This document shows, piece by piece, positions 54,341 to 63,909 of a stretch of DNA of 64,000 bases (within the stretch, counting starts at the first letter, position 1; each line of letters opens with the position of its first letter). The stretch covers positions 519,078 to 583,077 of the forward strand of contig NZ_FORQ01000002.1 in NCBI RefSeq assembly GCF_900114045.1. The letters are read 5' to 3'. Below the pieces are notes generated by a model. That model had not been told where the DNA came from and searched no databases. It saw nothing but the letters and a program-made list of their open reading frames with translations. The position numbers and the translations under genes were made by a program. The stretch comes from Kaistella treverensis (GTDB taxonomy: Bacteria; Bacteroidota; Bacteroidia; Flavobacteriales; Weeksellaceae).

Positions 54341-57154
54341 ATGTTTTACGACCATAAAAATATCGAGCAGAAATGGCAAAATTTCTGGGAATCCAATCAA
54401 ACGTACAAAACGGAAAGCGATACAGATAAACCGAAATTTTATGTTTTGGATATGTTCCCGTATCCGTCTGGCGCGGGTTTACATGTTGGTCATCCGTTAG
54501 GATATATCGCTTCAGATATTTACGCGAGGTATAAAAGACATCAGGGTTTTAACGTTTTGCACCCGATTGGTTACGATTCCTTCGGGCTTCCGGCAGAACA
54601 GTACGCGATACAGACCGGCCAACATCCGGCGATTACCACAGAAGAAAATATTACACGCTACGAAGAACAACTGCGAAAAATCGGTTTTTCTTTTGACTGG
54701 AGCCGCGAAGTGAGAACTTCCGATCCGTCTTATTATAAATGGACACAATGGATTTTCATCCAGCTTTTTGATTCTTGGTATAATAAAAGAAACGACAGAG
54801 CAGAACCCATTTTAACCTTAATTTCCCATTTTGAATCTGTAGGAACTGAAGGTTTATTAGCAGAACAAAATGAGCAGTTAAATTTTACCGCCGAAGAATG
54901 GAATAGCGCTTCGGAACTTGATCAGCAGGATATCCTGTTAAACTACCGTTTAGCTTACCGCGCAGAAACTACGGTAAACTGGTGTCCGGGCCTAGGAACC
55001 GTTTTAGCGAACGATGAGGTGAAAGACGGCAAATCTGAACGCGGCGGCTTCCCTGTTTTTCAGAAAAAAATGATGCAATGGAGTATGAGAATCACTGCTT
55101 ATTCCGAACGTTTGCTTCAGGGTTTGCAAAATCTGGACTGGCCGCAACCGCTGAAAGATTCTCAGGAATACTGGATTGGAAAATCTCAGGGCGCGCTGGT
55201 AAAGTTCGAGGTTTTGGATTCACTGGAAAATATTTCAGTATTTACAACACGACCAGACACTATTTTCGGGGCGACTTTTGTGGTTTTGGCACCGGAAAAT
55301 CCTTTGGTTAAAAATCTGACCACCGAAGGACAGTTTGATGAAATTCAAAAATACATCGATTTAACGGCGAAAAAAACGGAAAGAGACCGCATGGCGGACG
55401 TGAAAAATGTGAGCGGCGCTTTCACCGGAAGTTACGCGACGAATCCTTTCACACTGGAAAAAATGGCGGTTTACATCTCCGATTATGTTTTAATGGGTTA
55501 TGGAACCGGAGCGGTAATGGCAGTTCCGGCGCACGATGAGCGTGACCACCGTTTTGCGAAAAAATTCGGTTTGCCGATTGTAAATGTTATTGAAAACACG
55601 ATTGATATTCAGGAGGAATCTTATGATTCAAAAGATTCTGTATGCGTAAACTCATCTTTTTTGAATGGTTTGAATTATTACGATGCGAAAACATTAATCA
55701 TATCCGAAATCGAGAAAAAAGATATGGGTCACGGCACCATCAATTACCGACAGCGCGACGCTATTTTTTCGCGCCAGCGCTATTGGGGCGAGCCTGTACC
55801 GATTTTTTATAAAGACGGAATGCCGTACGCTTTACCGATTTCTGCACTTCCGCTGGAATTGCCGGAAGTTGAGAAATATCTACCGACCGAAGCAGGTGAT
55901 CCGCCTTTAGGAAATGCAAAAACTTTCGCCTGGGACGAAGAAAACCAAAAAGTGGTTTCTACCGACTTAATCGATGAGCAGACGGTTTTCCCTCTGGAAT
56001 TATCTACAATGCCGGGTTGGGCCGGAAGTTCGTGGTATTTTTTACGATATGCTGATCCGGAAAATAATGCCGTTTTTGCCGGTAAAAATTTAACCGATTA
56101 CTGGGGACAGGTGGATTTGTACATTGGTGGAAGTGAGCACGCGACCGGACATTTGCTGTATTCGCGCTTCTGGACGATGTTTTTGAAAGATCGGGAATTC
56201 ATCAGCCATGAGGAACCTTTTAAAAAGCTTATCAACCAAGGGATGATTTTGGGCATGAGTGCGTTTGTATTTAGAATTGAAGGAACAAACCAATATGTTT
56301 CGAAAGCTTTAGCAAAAAATCATCAAACACAGAAGATTCACGTTGATGTTTCCTTATTAAAAGGAACTTCGGATGAGTTGGATTTGGAAAAATTTAAGAC
56401 CTGGAGGCCGGAATTTTCCGAGGCAGAATTTATTCTGGAAGACGGAAAGTACATCACCGAGCGTGAAGTTGAAAAAATGTCGAAATCCAAATATAATGTG
56501 GTAAATCCGGACGATATTTGCGAGGAATACGGCGCGGATTGTCTGCGTTTGTACGAAATGTTTCTGGGCCCTTTGGAACAGTCGAAACCCTGGAATACAC
56601 AAGGTTTAAGCGGTGTTTATGGATTTTTGAAGAAATTTTATAATCTTTATTTTAAAGATAATGAATTTGCCGTATCGGAAGAAGAACCGACGAAGGAAGA
56701 ATATAAAATTCTGCACACTTTAATTAAAAAAGTGGTCACTGATATCGACAATTTTTCCTTTAATACCTCAGTTTCGCAATTTATGATTGCGGTGAATGAG
56801 CTGCAGAAACTGAAAACCAATAAGCGAAAAATACTGGCGCCTTTGGCTGTAATTTTGTCACCTTATGCGCCGCACATTGCAGAAGAGCTTTGGAGCGAAC
56901 TCGGTCATGTGGAAACCATCGAATTTGCGCCATTTCCGGTCTTCGAGGAAAAGTATCTGGTTGAGGACGAAATTGCGTATCCGGTAAGCTTTAACGGTAA
57001 GATGAGGTTTAAGCTGAATCTGGCGGCAGATTTAGGTATTCCGGAAATTCAGGAGGCTGTATTAGCTGATGATCGAACGAAAGAACAGCTGCAGGGAAAT
57101 AATCCAAAAAAGGTGATTATAGTGCCGAAAAAAATAATTAATATTGTTCTGTAA
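54341..57154 (+). CDS. leuS: leucyl-tRNA synthetase
   Basis: It charges tRNA(Leu) with leucine, a class I aminoacyl-tRNA synthetase. The 937-residue protein has the class I HIGH motif as HVGH (48-51) and the KMSKS motif (712-716). The inserted CP1 editing domain contains TTRPDTIFGATFVVLAPEN, and the tRNA-binding C-terminal domain follows. It is longer than the E. coli enzyme (860 residues). The extra sequence includes a segment near residue 150-185 (about QLFDSWYNKRNDRAEP onward) and one before KMSKS. This seems normal for Bacteroidota and is not a sign of fusion. Confidence 0.97.
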   Translation: MFYDHKNIEQKWQNFWESNQTYKTESDTDKPKFYVLDMFPYPSGAGLHVGHPLGYIASDIYARYKRHQGFNVLHPIGYDSFGLPAEQYAIQTGQHPAITTEENITRYEEQLRKIGFSFDWSREVRTSDPSYYKWTQWIFIQLFDSWYNKRNDRAEPILTLISHFESVGTEGLLAEQNEQLNFTAEEWNSASELDQQDILLNYRLAYRAETTVNWCPGLGTVLANDEVKDGKSERGGFPVFQKKMMQWSMRITAYSERLLQGLQNLDWPQPLKDSQEYWIGKSQGALVKFEVLDSLENISVFTTRPDTIFGATFVVLAPENPLVKNLTTEGQFDEIQKYIDLTAKKTERDRMADVKNVSGAFTGSYATNPFTLEKMAVYISDYVLMGYGTGAVMAVPAHDERDHRFAKKFGLPIVNVIENTIDIQEESYDSKDSVCVNSSFLNGLNYYDAKTLIISEIEKKDMGHGTINYRQRDAIFSRQRYWGEPVPIFYKDGMPYALPISALPLELPEVEKYLPTEAGDPPLGNAKTFAWDEENQKVVSTDLIDEQTVFPLELSTMPGWAGSSWYFLRYADPENNAVFAGKNLTDYWGQVDLYIGGSEHATGHLLYSRFWTMFLKDREFISHEEPFKKLINQGMILGMSAFVFRIEGTNQYVSKALAKNHQTQKIHVDVSLLKGTSDELDLEKFKTWRPEFSEAEFILEDGKYITEREVEKMSKSKYNVVNPDDICEEYGADCLRLYEMFLGPLEQSKPWNTQGLSGVYGFLKKFYNLYFKDNEFAVSEEEPTKEEYKILHTLIKKVVTDIDNFSFNTSVSQFMIAVNELQKLKTNKRKILAPLAVILSPYAPHIAEELWSELGHVETIEFAPFPVFEEKYLVEDEIAYPVSFNGKMRFKLNLAADLGIPEIQEAVLADDRTKEQLQGNNPKKVIIVPKKIINIVL

Positions 57155-57409
57155 AAAATCAATGCTTATCGGGCGATTATTCAATCAAATATAGAATTGA
57201 ATATTTTTATTATAAATTCAACCTCACTGTAATTTTGGTTTATTAATAGCAATAGAACGGCAATTTTTTGCCAAATTATCAATGTTAACAGTGTTTAAGA
57301 TTTAAAAAAAAAGTTCTATTAACCGCCAATTATTTGCACGATTAAATATTTTAACTTTATTTTACAGCGCGAAAAATTTAAAAAAATAACAATTATAATT
57401 TAGTTTAGT

Positions 57410-58273
57410 ATGGAAATGAATGTTTCAAACAACGAGGAGCAAGTAGTTGCTAAAAAAGTGGGAGGATTGAATCCTGCGTTAATACTGCCTATTCTTTTGG
57501 TGATAGGGTATTTAATCTATTATTTTGTCTTAGGTAATCCAGGCAACTTTAGAGCTGATCCAAGGCTGAACGGAGCATCTGTGGCATTCTCAGGTTTGGA
57601 TACTAAGGAATTGCACCCTGAAGGGTTTATGGGTATTATCTACATGGGTGGGGTAATTGTACCGATCCTTATTTCATTTATGATTATCGTAATCGTATTC
57701 TCTATCGAGAGAGCTTTGGTATTAAGAAAAGCAGCTGGTGCGGGTAATGTAGATTCTTTCGTTTTGAACGTAAGAAGATTGCTTAACCAAAATAAAGTTG
57801 ATGAAGCTATTGAAGCATGTGACAGACAGGAAGGTTCTGTAGGTAATGTGGTAAAAGAAGGTTTAACTACCTACAAGGCATTGTCTCACGATACTACCTT
57901 GAACAAAGAGCAAAAAATGGTTGCTTTGAACAAGTCAATTGAAGAAGCTACAACCCTTGAAATGCCAATGTTAGAGAAAAACATGATGATTCTTTCTACA
58001 TTGGGTACTGTTGCAACTCTTGTAGCACTATTAGGAACAGTAATTGGGATGATTAAAGCTTTCCAGGCGTTAGGTTCAGGAGGTGGTACACCAGATTCAG
58101 CTGCGTTATCTATCGGTATTTCTGAGGCATTGATTAATACAGCTTTAGGTATTGGTACTTCTGCAGTTGCGATTATTTTCTATAACTATTTTACTTCTAA
58201 AATTGACGGATTAACATTCAAAATCGATGAGATTGCGATGTCTATCCAGCAGTCTTTCGCAGAATTCCACTAA
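57410..58273 (+). CDS. exbB: ExbB/TolQ-type proton channel protein
   Basis: The ExbB subunit forms the stator that uses the proton gradient to energise TonB. The 287-residue protein has three membrane segments (about 24-43, 85-107 and 195-235 covering two). The segment LSTLGTVATLVALLGTVIGMIKAF is the conserved MotA/ExbB motif. It begins with MEMNVSNNEEQ, and a second ATG two codons in would also work. It heads the exbB-exbD-exbD-tonB operon, preceded by about 255 bp of AT-rich sequence with no clear promoter. Confidence 0.94.
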   Translation: MEMNVSNNEEQVVAKKVGGLNPALILPILLVIGYLIYYFVLGNPGNFRADPRLNGASVAFSGLDTKELHPEGFMGIIYMGGVIVPILISFMIIVIVFSIERALVLRKAAGAGNVDSFVLNVRRLLNQNKVDEAIEACDRQEGSVGNVVKEGLTTYKALSHDTTLNKEQKMVALNKSIEEATTLEMPMLEKNMMILSTLGTVATLVALLGTVIGMIKAFQALGSGGGTPDSAALSIGISEALINTALGIGTSAVAIIFYNYFTSKIDGLTFKIDEIAMSIQQSFAEFH

Positions 58274-58346
58274 GAATTTTGTATCGATTGGAGGTTTGTG
58301 AACTATAAACCTCAAAAAACAGAAGTTTAATAATAAATAATTTACA

Positions 58347-58949
58347 ATGGCGAGAGTCAAACCAAAAAGACATAATATAAGGGTAGATATGACGGCGATG
58401 ACCGATGTATCGTTTCTACTCCTTACATTCTTTATCCTTACGGCTCAGTTTGCAAAACCTGATGTTGAGACGATTACCACGCCATCTTCTATTTCTGAAA
58501 AGTTACTTCCAGATGCCAGTTTAATGACAATTTTGAGTACTACAGACGGAAGATTCTATTTTACACCCGTTGAAAATCCTAAAGAGCGCATGCAGCTTTT
58601 AGAAAATATGGGTACGAAATATGGTATGAAATTCACCGACAAGGAAAAAGTTGCTTTTGCTAACGCACAGTCTATTGGCGTTCCGATGAACCAGCTGAAA
58701 GGATTTTTGGATCTTCCCGATGAAGACCGAAAAGCTTTCAAAAGCAAAACCGGGATTCCTATGGACAGTACAAATAAGCAACTGATAGATTGGGTACAGC
58801 AAAGTTTAGCGGTAAACCCAGACTATAAACTGGCGATTAAAGGAGATACACAAACGAAGTATCCGAAAGTGAAAGCTTTATTTGAAGGATTGAGAGATAT
58901 AGATTTCTTGAAATTCTGGTTAATAACAAGCCAGGAAACGGCACAATAA
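58347..58949 (+). CDS. exbD: ExbD/TolR family protein, copy 1
   Basis: ExbD couples proton flow to TonB. The 200-residue protein has one N-terminal membrane segment with the essential aspartate in MTDVSFLLLTFFIL (about residue 19-20), then a periplasmic domain. This copy is longer than copy 2 by an insert rich in charged residues (about 80-150) that I do not recognise. It starts 73 bp after exbB. Two ExbD copies in a row are common in Bacteroidota and probably form a heteromeric stator. Confidence 0.92.
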   Translation: MARVKPKRHNIRVDMTAMTDVSFLLLTFFILTAQFAKPDVETITTPSSISEKLLPDASLMTILSTTDGRFYFTPVENPKERMQLLENMGTKYGMKFTDKEKVAFANAQSIGVPMNQLKGFLDLPDEDRKAFKSKTGIPMDSTNKQLIDWVQQSLAVNPDYKLAIKGDTQTKYPKVKALFEGLRDIDFLKFWLITSQETAQ

Positions 58950-58956
58950 GTAAGAA

Positions 58957-59529
58957 ATGGCAGAAGTACAAGTAAAAGATAACAGCGGGAAAGGCGGAAA
59001 GGTACGTTCCAAAAAGCAGGTGCCTCACGTAGATTTAACACCGATGGTAGATTTGGCGTTCCTTTTGATCACTTTCTTCATGTTGGTGACCACCTTCAAT
59101 AAACCGAATGTGATGGATTTGGGGCTTCCGGCAAAACCGAAAGACAACCAAAAAGCACCGGATACAGAAATCGACTTAACGAACTCAATCTCCCTAATTA
59201 TTGGGAAAGACAATAGAATTTTCTATCATCAGTTGGATCAGGCAGGTTTAAATGAACAAACCTTACAGGAAACCACTTTCGATAGAAACGGAATTACAAA
59301 AGTAATTGAGCAGGCAAAAGCCCGGGCAAAAGATCAAACCAAATTTACGGTGATCATAAAACCTACGGATGATGCTGTATATAAGAACTTCGTAGATATT
59401 CTTGATGAAATGGCGATTACCAAAAATGAAATATACGGTGTTACCGATATTAAAAAATGGGAACAGGCTGTTTATGATAAAAAAGTAGCAGGAACAGCGC
59501 CAAGTGCGCCGGCAACACCTACAAACTAG
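58957..59529 (+). CDS. exbD: ExbD/TolR family protein, copy 2
   Basis: A 190-residue ExbD with the conserved membrane motif LTPMVDLAFLLITFFML (about 27-43) and the essential aspartate. A normal periplasmic domain follows and ends in an Ala/Pro/Thr-rich tail. It starts only 7 bp after copy 1. The membrane helix and its flanks are conserved in both copies while the periplasmic domains differ, which fits sub-specialised subunits of one complex. Confidence 0.93.
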   Translation: MAEVQVKDNSGKGGKVRSKKQVPHVDLTPMVDLAFLLITFFMLVTTFNKPNVMDLGLPAKPKDNQKAPDTEIDLTNSISLIIGKDNRIFYHQLDQAGLNEQTLQETTFDRNGITKVIEQAKARAKDQTKFTVIIKPTDDAVYKNFVDILDEMAITKNEIYGVTDIKKWEQAVYDKKVAGTAPSAPATPTN

Positions 59530-59562
59530 AAGACTACGGCAAATTAAATAAAAGAGTATATA

Positions 59563-60396
59563 ATGGCAGATGAAAACACAACACTCAACTCTTTAGATGA
59601 GATTGTATTTGAACATAGAAATAAAGCATACGGCGCCTATAACTTGCGTACCAATTATAGATCGATGCTTACAAAGGCCTTCATCTTCGGAACTATTTTA
59701 TTCTGTGTTGTAGCAATTACCCCATTTGTGATCATGAAGATCAAACAAATGACGGCTGTAGAAACACAGGAAGTAAATGCGAATTTGATTGATATTCTCC
59801 CGGAAGAAGAATTGATCATTGAAGCACCGAAAGAAGAAGAACCGCCACCACCACCGCCACCCAAAGAAGAACCGAAACAGGAAGTTATTCAGAACGTAGT
59901 GCCGGAGCCGGTAAAAGCACCAAAAGTGGAAACTCCGCCGCCGCCTATTACCAAACAGTTGGAAACAACTACAGGATTGGCAAACCAGGAAGGGGTTAAA
60001 ACACCAAGCTATACACCACCGCCACCGCCGCCATCAACTGGTAAGGTTCAGACGGTAGAAGTAAAACCTCAGGTTTCTGAAACACAAGTTTACACTGAGG
60101 TAGAGCAGTTAGCTGAATTCCCGGGAGGTATTAATAAGTTTAGATCCACAGTTGGTAATAACTTTGATACTTCGGTAATGAGTGGTGATGAAGGCACGGT
60201 GAAAACTGAAGTTATATTTGTTGTAGAAAGAGATGGATCAATTACTGATGTTAAAGCAAACGGTCCGAATTCGGATTTCAATGCGGAAGCAATCAGAACC
60301 GTGAAGTCAATTAAAAACAAATGGACGCCAGCAAAAATTAATGGTAAATCGGTACGATACCGTTACAGGTTACCATTAACAATGAATTTTGAATAA
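59563..60396 (+). CDS. tonB: TonB energy transducer
   Basis: TonB spans the periplasm and drives TonB-dependent receptors such as the SusC protein in this window. The 277-residue protein has an N-terminal cytosolic stretch and a membrane segment (about 38-60). A proline-rich linker with several PPPPPP runs follows (about 90-150), then a TonB_C domain with VEQLAEFPGGINKF and an ending YRYRLPLTMNFE. The proline runs also produce repetitive DNA, which is coding and not a mobile repeat. It ends the operon, with a terminator 20 bp behind. Confidence 0.95.
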   Translation: MADENTTLNSLDEIVFEHRNKAYGAYNLRTNYRSMLTKAFIFGTILFCVVAITPFVIMKIKQMTAVETQEVNANLIDILPEEELIIEAPKEEEPPPPPPPKEEPKQEVIQNVVPEPVKAPKVETPPPPITKQLETTTGLANQEGVKTPSYTPPPPPPSTGKVQTVEVKPQVSETQVYTEVEQLAEFPGGINKFRSTVGNNFDTSVMSGDEGTVKTEVIFVVERDGSITDVKANGPNSDFNAEAIRTVKSIKNKWTPAKINGKSVRYRYRLPLTMNFE

Positions 60397-60416
60397 TTAA
60401 TTTTATCAGAAATATT

Positions 60417-60450
60417 GAAAAGAGAAGTTAACGCTTCTCTTTTTTATTTT
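60417..60450 (+). terminator. terminator of exbB-exbD-exbD-tonB
   Basis: AAAAGAGAAG (60418-60427) pairs with CTTCTCTTTT around a 6-nt loop. A long T-rich tail follows. Confidence 0.9.
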
Positions 60451-60469
60451 TTTTGTAGTTTTGTATCTT

Positions 60470-60667
60470 ATGATTTTTAACTGGTTATCTTTAATTACAG
60501 GAATCTTTTACATAGTATTGGGCATTTATGTAATTATCTATAAATTTTTCGTAATTTTTTTAGAACCTAATATTGCGTATTCCCTCGGTGGTTTACTCAT
60601 CCTGTATGGTCTTTTCAGAATCGTACGTTCCATTTACAGAATACGTCAGCAGAAGAATGAAGATTAA
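60470..60667 (+). CDS. small membrane protein of unknown function
   Basis: A 65-residue protein with two membrane segments (about 5-30 and 36-54) and a basic C-terminus. I chose the ATG at 60470; an upstream TTG would add three residues. It overlaps the next gene's start by 11 bases, which points to coupling, so a role linked to the PstS-like lipoprotein is possible. No family is recognised. It lies just after the tonB terminator, which has a TAGTTTTG -7-like box in its tail. Confidence 0.7.
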   Translation: MIFNWLSLITGIFYIVLGIYVIIYKFFVIFLEPNIAYSLGGLLILYGLFRIVRSIYRIRQQKNED

Positions 60668-61529
60668 AAATTTGACCTTATTTGCCGCTTTTTTTGCATT
60701 TCTTATCTCATGTAAAAAATCGGAATATGTGGTGGATACGCCACAGCAGGGAACAGTAACATTAGCAGTTGATGAATCTTTCCGCAGTGTTTCGGAAGCA
60801 CTCACTTCCCGCTACATGGCTTTGTACCCGAACACCAAAATCAATTTGGTATTTAAAAAAGAAGATTTTGCATTTCTCGATTTGCTGGAAGGTAAAGTGC
60901 GTGTAGCGGTAATGTCCCGCGAACTCACGGAAAGAGAAAAAAAAGCGTTCAAAGATAAAGTAGATCTTGACCTTCAGCCGGCTCCTTTCGCTGCTGATGC
61001 TGTAGTTTTTATCGTTCCGAAAGATTCTCCGCGCGACAGTATTTCAATCAACGAGCTTCACCAGCTTTTAAAAAGCAGTGACGAAAAGGTAATTTTTGAC
61101 GGAACCAATTCCAGCAATCTGAATTTTGTTGCACAAAAATTAAAAACCACGCCAGACCAGCTGAAGTATTCCATCATCAGCGGAAATAAAAATATTGCTG
61201 AAAAATTGGGCAGTTTACCCGGAAAAATTGGAGCAATCAGTTTAAATACTTTAAGCCGGCCTTACGATCCGGAAGCAGAAGCACTCCGAAATTCGGTGAA
61301 GATTTTGAAGGTTTCCGAAGGAAAACAAGCATACGCACCTACACTGCAGAACTTATCCGATAAAAAATATCCTTTCAGCAGGATATTATATTTCCTTACC
61401 AACGAAGCTTATTTCGGTTTGGGAAACGGTTTCATCAGATTTTCGTGTACGCAGCTCGGGCAGATTGTAGTTTCAAAAGAAGGACTGCAACCGTATTACC
61501 TCTTTAACCGAGAAGTGCAGATGCGTTAA
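60657..61529 (+). CDS. PstS-like substrate-binding lipoprotein
   Basis: A 290-residue lipoprotein with a signal ending FLISC19. It looks like a phosphate-binding-type domain, with TLAVDESFRSVSEALTSRY near the start, LLEGKVRVAVMSRELTERE (about 74-92) and VFIVPKDSP following. Position suggests a role near TonB, not with a Pst ABC transporter, since no permease or ATPase is adjacent. I started at ATG 60657, where the lipobox fits; the longer frame overlaps the small membrane protein further. The ligand is unknown; phosphate is only the family default. Confidence 0.8.
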   Translation: MKIKNLTLFAAFFAFLISCKKSEYVVDTPQQGTVTLAVDESFRSVSEALTSRYMALYPNTKINLVFKKEDFAFLDLLEGKVRVAVMSRELTEREKKAFKDKVDLDLQPAPFAADAVVFIVPKDSPRDSISINELHQLLKSSDEKVIFDGTNSSNLNFVAQKLKTTPDQLKYSIISGNKNIAEKLGSLPGKIGAISLNTLSRPYDPEAEALRNSVKILKVSEGKQAYAPTLQNLSDKKYPFSRILYFLTNEAYFGLGNGFIRFSCTQLGQIVVSKEGLQPYYLFNREVQMR

Positions 61530-61633
61530 TTATTCTTAAAAAAGCCGTGCTGGAGGTCATTACAAATTTTTGGTATAATAATTGGGAATGTAGTCAGCAC
61601 AATGTTAATATAAAAACAATTAAACAATTTAAA

Positions 61634-63298
61634 ATGAAAGATATAATGAATTTAACGAAAAAAATTGCGTTCGGAGTTTCAGTTGGCTTCTTCACTAATT
61701 TCGCTTTTGGCCAGACTTTGCAGGAGGGAATTAACAGTGCAGACAGCCACAAATATGCACAGGCAAGACAGGTATTTACCGATATGATCGCCAAATCTGC
61801 GACCGCCGATAATTACTTCTACTTAGGAAACTCTTATTTAACTCAATTTGAACCAAATTTTGATAAAGCTCAGGAAAATTTTAATAAAGGATTAGCAGCA
61901 GATAAAAAAAGCGCCATTAATAAAATAGGTTTAGCATCTATTAAATTAGGTAAAGGCGATAAATCTGCGATTGCAGAAATTAAACAAATCGTAAAAGATT
62001 CCCGCGAGAGAGATCCGGAAATTCTTTACCGCGCTGCGGAAGCAATTACACTTTTCGGTGGAGCAGCTAATGCTGATCTTGCAATTGACTATTTGAACAA
62101 AGCAGTTGATAAATCTGCAAAAAATGGTACACCAGCGCATTATTACTACACTTTAGGTGATGCGTACCGTTTGAAATTAACAAACAGCCCACAAGTTGCA
62201 GGTTCTGCGATGACGGCTTATGAGAAAGCTTTGCCTACAGCAAAAAATAAAGCTTCGGTATTTACCAGAATCGGTACACTTTGGATGCAGGCGCAGCAAT
62301 GGCAGTCTGCTAAAGAAAACATCGATAAAGCAATTGCCGCTGATCCAACTTATGCTCCGGCTTATAAAGCAAAAGCAGCTTACGATATCAGATATCAGCA
62401 AAATGCTTTGGCAACACAAGATTTGATCAACTATGCAAAATATGCTGACGAAGATCCGGATACCCAATTGGAAATTTCGAAATTATTCTTCACCAACGAA
62501 GATTACGGAAACTCCAAAATGTATCTTGATAAAGTTTTTGATAAGGTAGAAGACCCAATCAAATACAAATTGAGAGCATATCTGCAGTATGCCGATGGCG
62601 ATTATGCTGCAGCGAAAGCAAGCATGGACATGTTCGTTTCTAAAGCAGAGAAAAGCCGTGTGCTAACAGCAGATACAGGTTTACAGGGTTTGATCGCTGC
62701 AGGTTTAGCTGAAAAAGAAACCGATGCTGCTAAAAAAGCTGCATTGCAGACTGAATCTCAGCAAAAAATCGCCGTTGCAAAAGCTGCAAAAGATCTTACC
62801 ATGAAATGGGATCAGGAGCTGATCAAGATCAAAGGTGGTGGCGCTGTAAACCAGGCTTCGGTTGATGCAGGACCAACAAATCCTCAGATTGAAGCCCTGA
62901 AACAACAGGTAGCTGCAAAACCGCAGGATACAGATGCGTTATTCAAGTTGGCAAATGCGTACCAGGAAGCTAAAAACTGGAACGGCGCAGTTCACACTTG
63001 GCAAAAAATGAACGGTCTGTTGCCAGATTGGGCGCCTGCTTATTACAGTTTAGGTTACTCTTACCAGCAAGCCGGACAAAACGAATTGGCGAAGTTGGCT
63101 TACGAGAAATTTATCAGCACTGTAAAACCTGCTGATATGGAAGCAAACAAGGAAACACTTTCTTATGCTTATTTCGCAGTAGCGTATTTAATAAAAGACA
63201 GCGATGCTGCTAAAGCTAAAGAATATGCTGCCAAATCTGTACAGTTAAATCCAAACTACACAGACGCGGTAAACTTGAACAATCAATTGAACAAATAA
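61634..63298 (+). CDS. exported TPR-repeat protein
   Basis: A 554-residue protein with a signal peptide (MNLTKKIAFGVSVGFFTNFAFGQ from the ATG at 61646; ATG 61634 is also possible). The rest is tetratricopeptide-like: N-terminal repeats (DNYFYLGNSYL), a middle block of helices and a C-terminal pair near PDWAPAYYSLGYSYQQAGQ. TPR proteins here often serve as scaffolds for surface or secretion machinery. It follows the PstS-like gene, about 105 bp downstream, and is closed by a terminator. Partner and role are unknown. Confidence 0.85.
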   Translation: MKDIMNLTKKIAFGVSVGFFTNFAFGQTLQEGINSADSHKYAQARQVFTDMIAKSATADNYFYLGNSYLTQFEPNFDKAQENFNKGLAADKKSAINKIGLASIKLGKGDKSAIAEIKQIVKDSRERDPEILYRAAEAITLFGGAANADLAIDYLNKAVDKSAKNGTPAHYYYTLGDAYRLKLTNSPQVAGSAMTAYEKALPTAKNKASVFTRIGTLWMQAQQWQSAKENIDKAIAADPTYAPAYKAKAAYDIRYQQNALATQDLINYAKYADEDPDTQLEISKLFFTNEDYGNSKMYLDKVFDKVEDPIKYKLRAYLQYADGDYAAAKASMDMFVSKAEKSRVLTADTGLQGLIAAGLAEKETDAAKKAALQTESQQKIAVAKAAKDLTMKWDQELIKIKGGGAVNQASVDAGPTNPQIEALKQQVAAKPQDTDALFKLANAYQEAKNWNGAVHTWQKMNGLLPDWAPAYYSLGYSYQQAGQNELAKLAYEKFISTVKPADMEANKETLSYAYFAVAYLIKDSDAAKAKEYAAKSVQLNPNYTDAVNLNNQLNK

Positions 63299-63319
63299 AA
63301 TCCAATTTATAATTAAAGA

Positions 63320-63348
63320 AATCCTCTTCACTTGAAGAGGATTTTTTT
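63320..63348 (+). terminator. terminator of the TPR gene
   Basis: A perfect 10-bp stem (63320-63329 with 63334-63343) closes a 4-nt loop, with a T run behind. Confidence 0.93.
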
Positions 63349-63358
63349 ATTTGAAAAA

Positions 63359-63690
63359 ATTCCCTGCTATTCATTGCAATTTTTCTCTTTTAATAAAAAC
63401 GCTTGAAAATATAGTTTGAAATTAATTACGAACTATTCCTGCGTTGGCGGCAAATTTTCCCATTTAATGAAGTGCTTAATATTATAATAGAATTAGATCA
63501 AAAAAATTCCGAGCTATTCGTGGCAATTTTTCTTTTTTTAATGAAGCGCTGAAATTAAGCTGTAGTTAATTACGAACTATTCCTGCGTTGGCGGCAAATT
63601 TTCCCATTTAATGAAGTACTTAATATTATAATAGAAGTAGATAAAAAATATTCCGAGCTATTTGTGGCAATTTTTCCGTTTTAGATATAG
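63359..63690. repeat. direct repeat with a period of about 144 bp
   Basis: A unit starts at about 63422 and again at 63566. Its first half (CGAACTATTCCTGCGTTGGC and the next 30 bases) is nearly identical in both copies. Its second half (ATTCCGAGCTATTCGTGGCA at 63506, with a similar version at 63650) also recurs. A further half copy lies at 63359 (ATTCCCTGCTATTCATTGCA). The bases in this region show no gene. The copies differ by scattered changes, so the duplication is not very recent. Confidence 0.8.
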
Positions 63691-63909
63691 GTGAAATTTC
63701 AAATATAGGTTAAAGCAGGAAAAATTCGGTGCTAAAGAGGCGGTTTTTTTGGGTTTAGATTGCAGGTTCAAGTCTAGAAATAGTAGAAAAGGATGCTCAA
63801 ACTTATGGGAACAGATAAAGTGGATAACTTTGAAGTTTGAATAAATTATTGTGGAGTAGGAAGTTAGGAAGAAGTTTGTAAACTTTATGAAAAAAGTTTT
63901 GGAAAAGGG
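63691..63909. other. non-coding stretch before the end-of-window promoter
   Basis: About 220 bp of AT-rich sequence. A minus-strand frame of 85 codons exists here (63658-63915) but has no recognisable motif, so I call nothing in it. A reverse -7-like sequence (CAAATATA at 63700-63707) is the only other element noticed. Confidence 0.5.

Noticed and set aside
59838..60030. CCACCG repeats in tonB
   Set aside because: They encode the proline-rich TonB linker, so this is coding low complexity and not a mobile repeat.
63359..63690. CRISPR array
   Set aside because: Only two or so units of about 144 bp with no regular 28-37 bp repeats, and no cas genes nearby.
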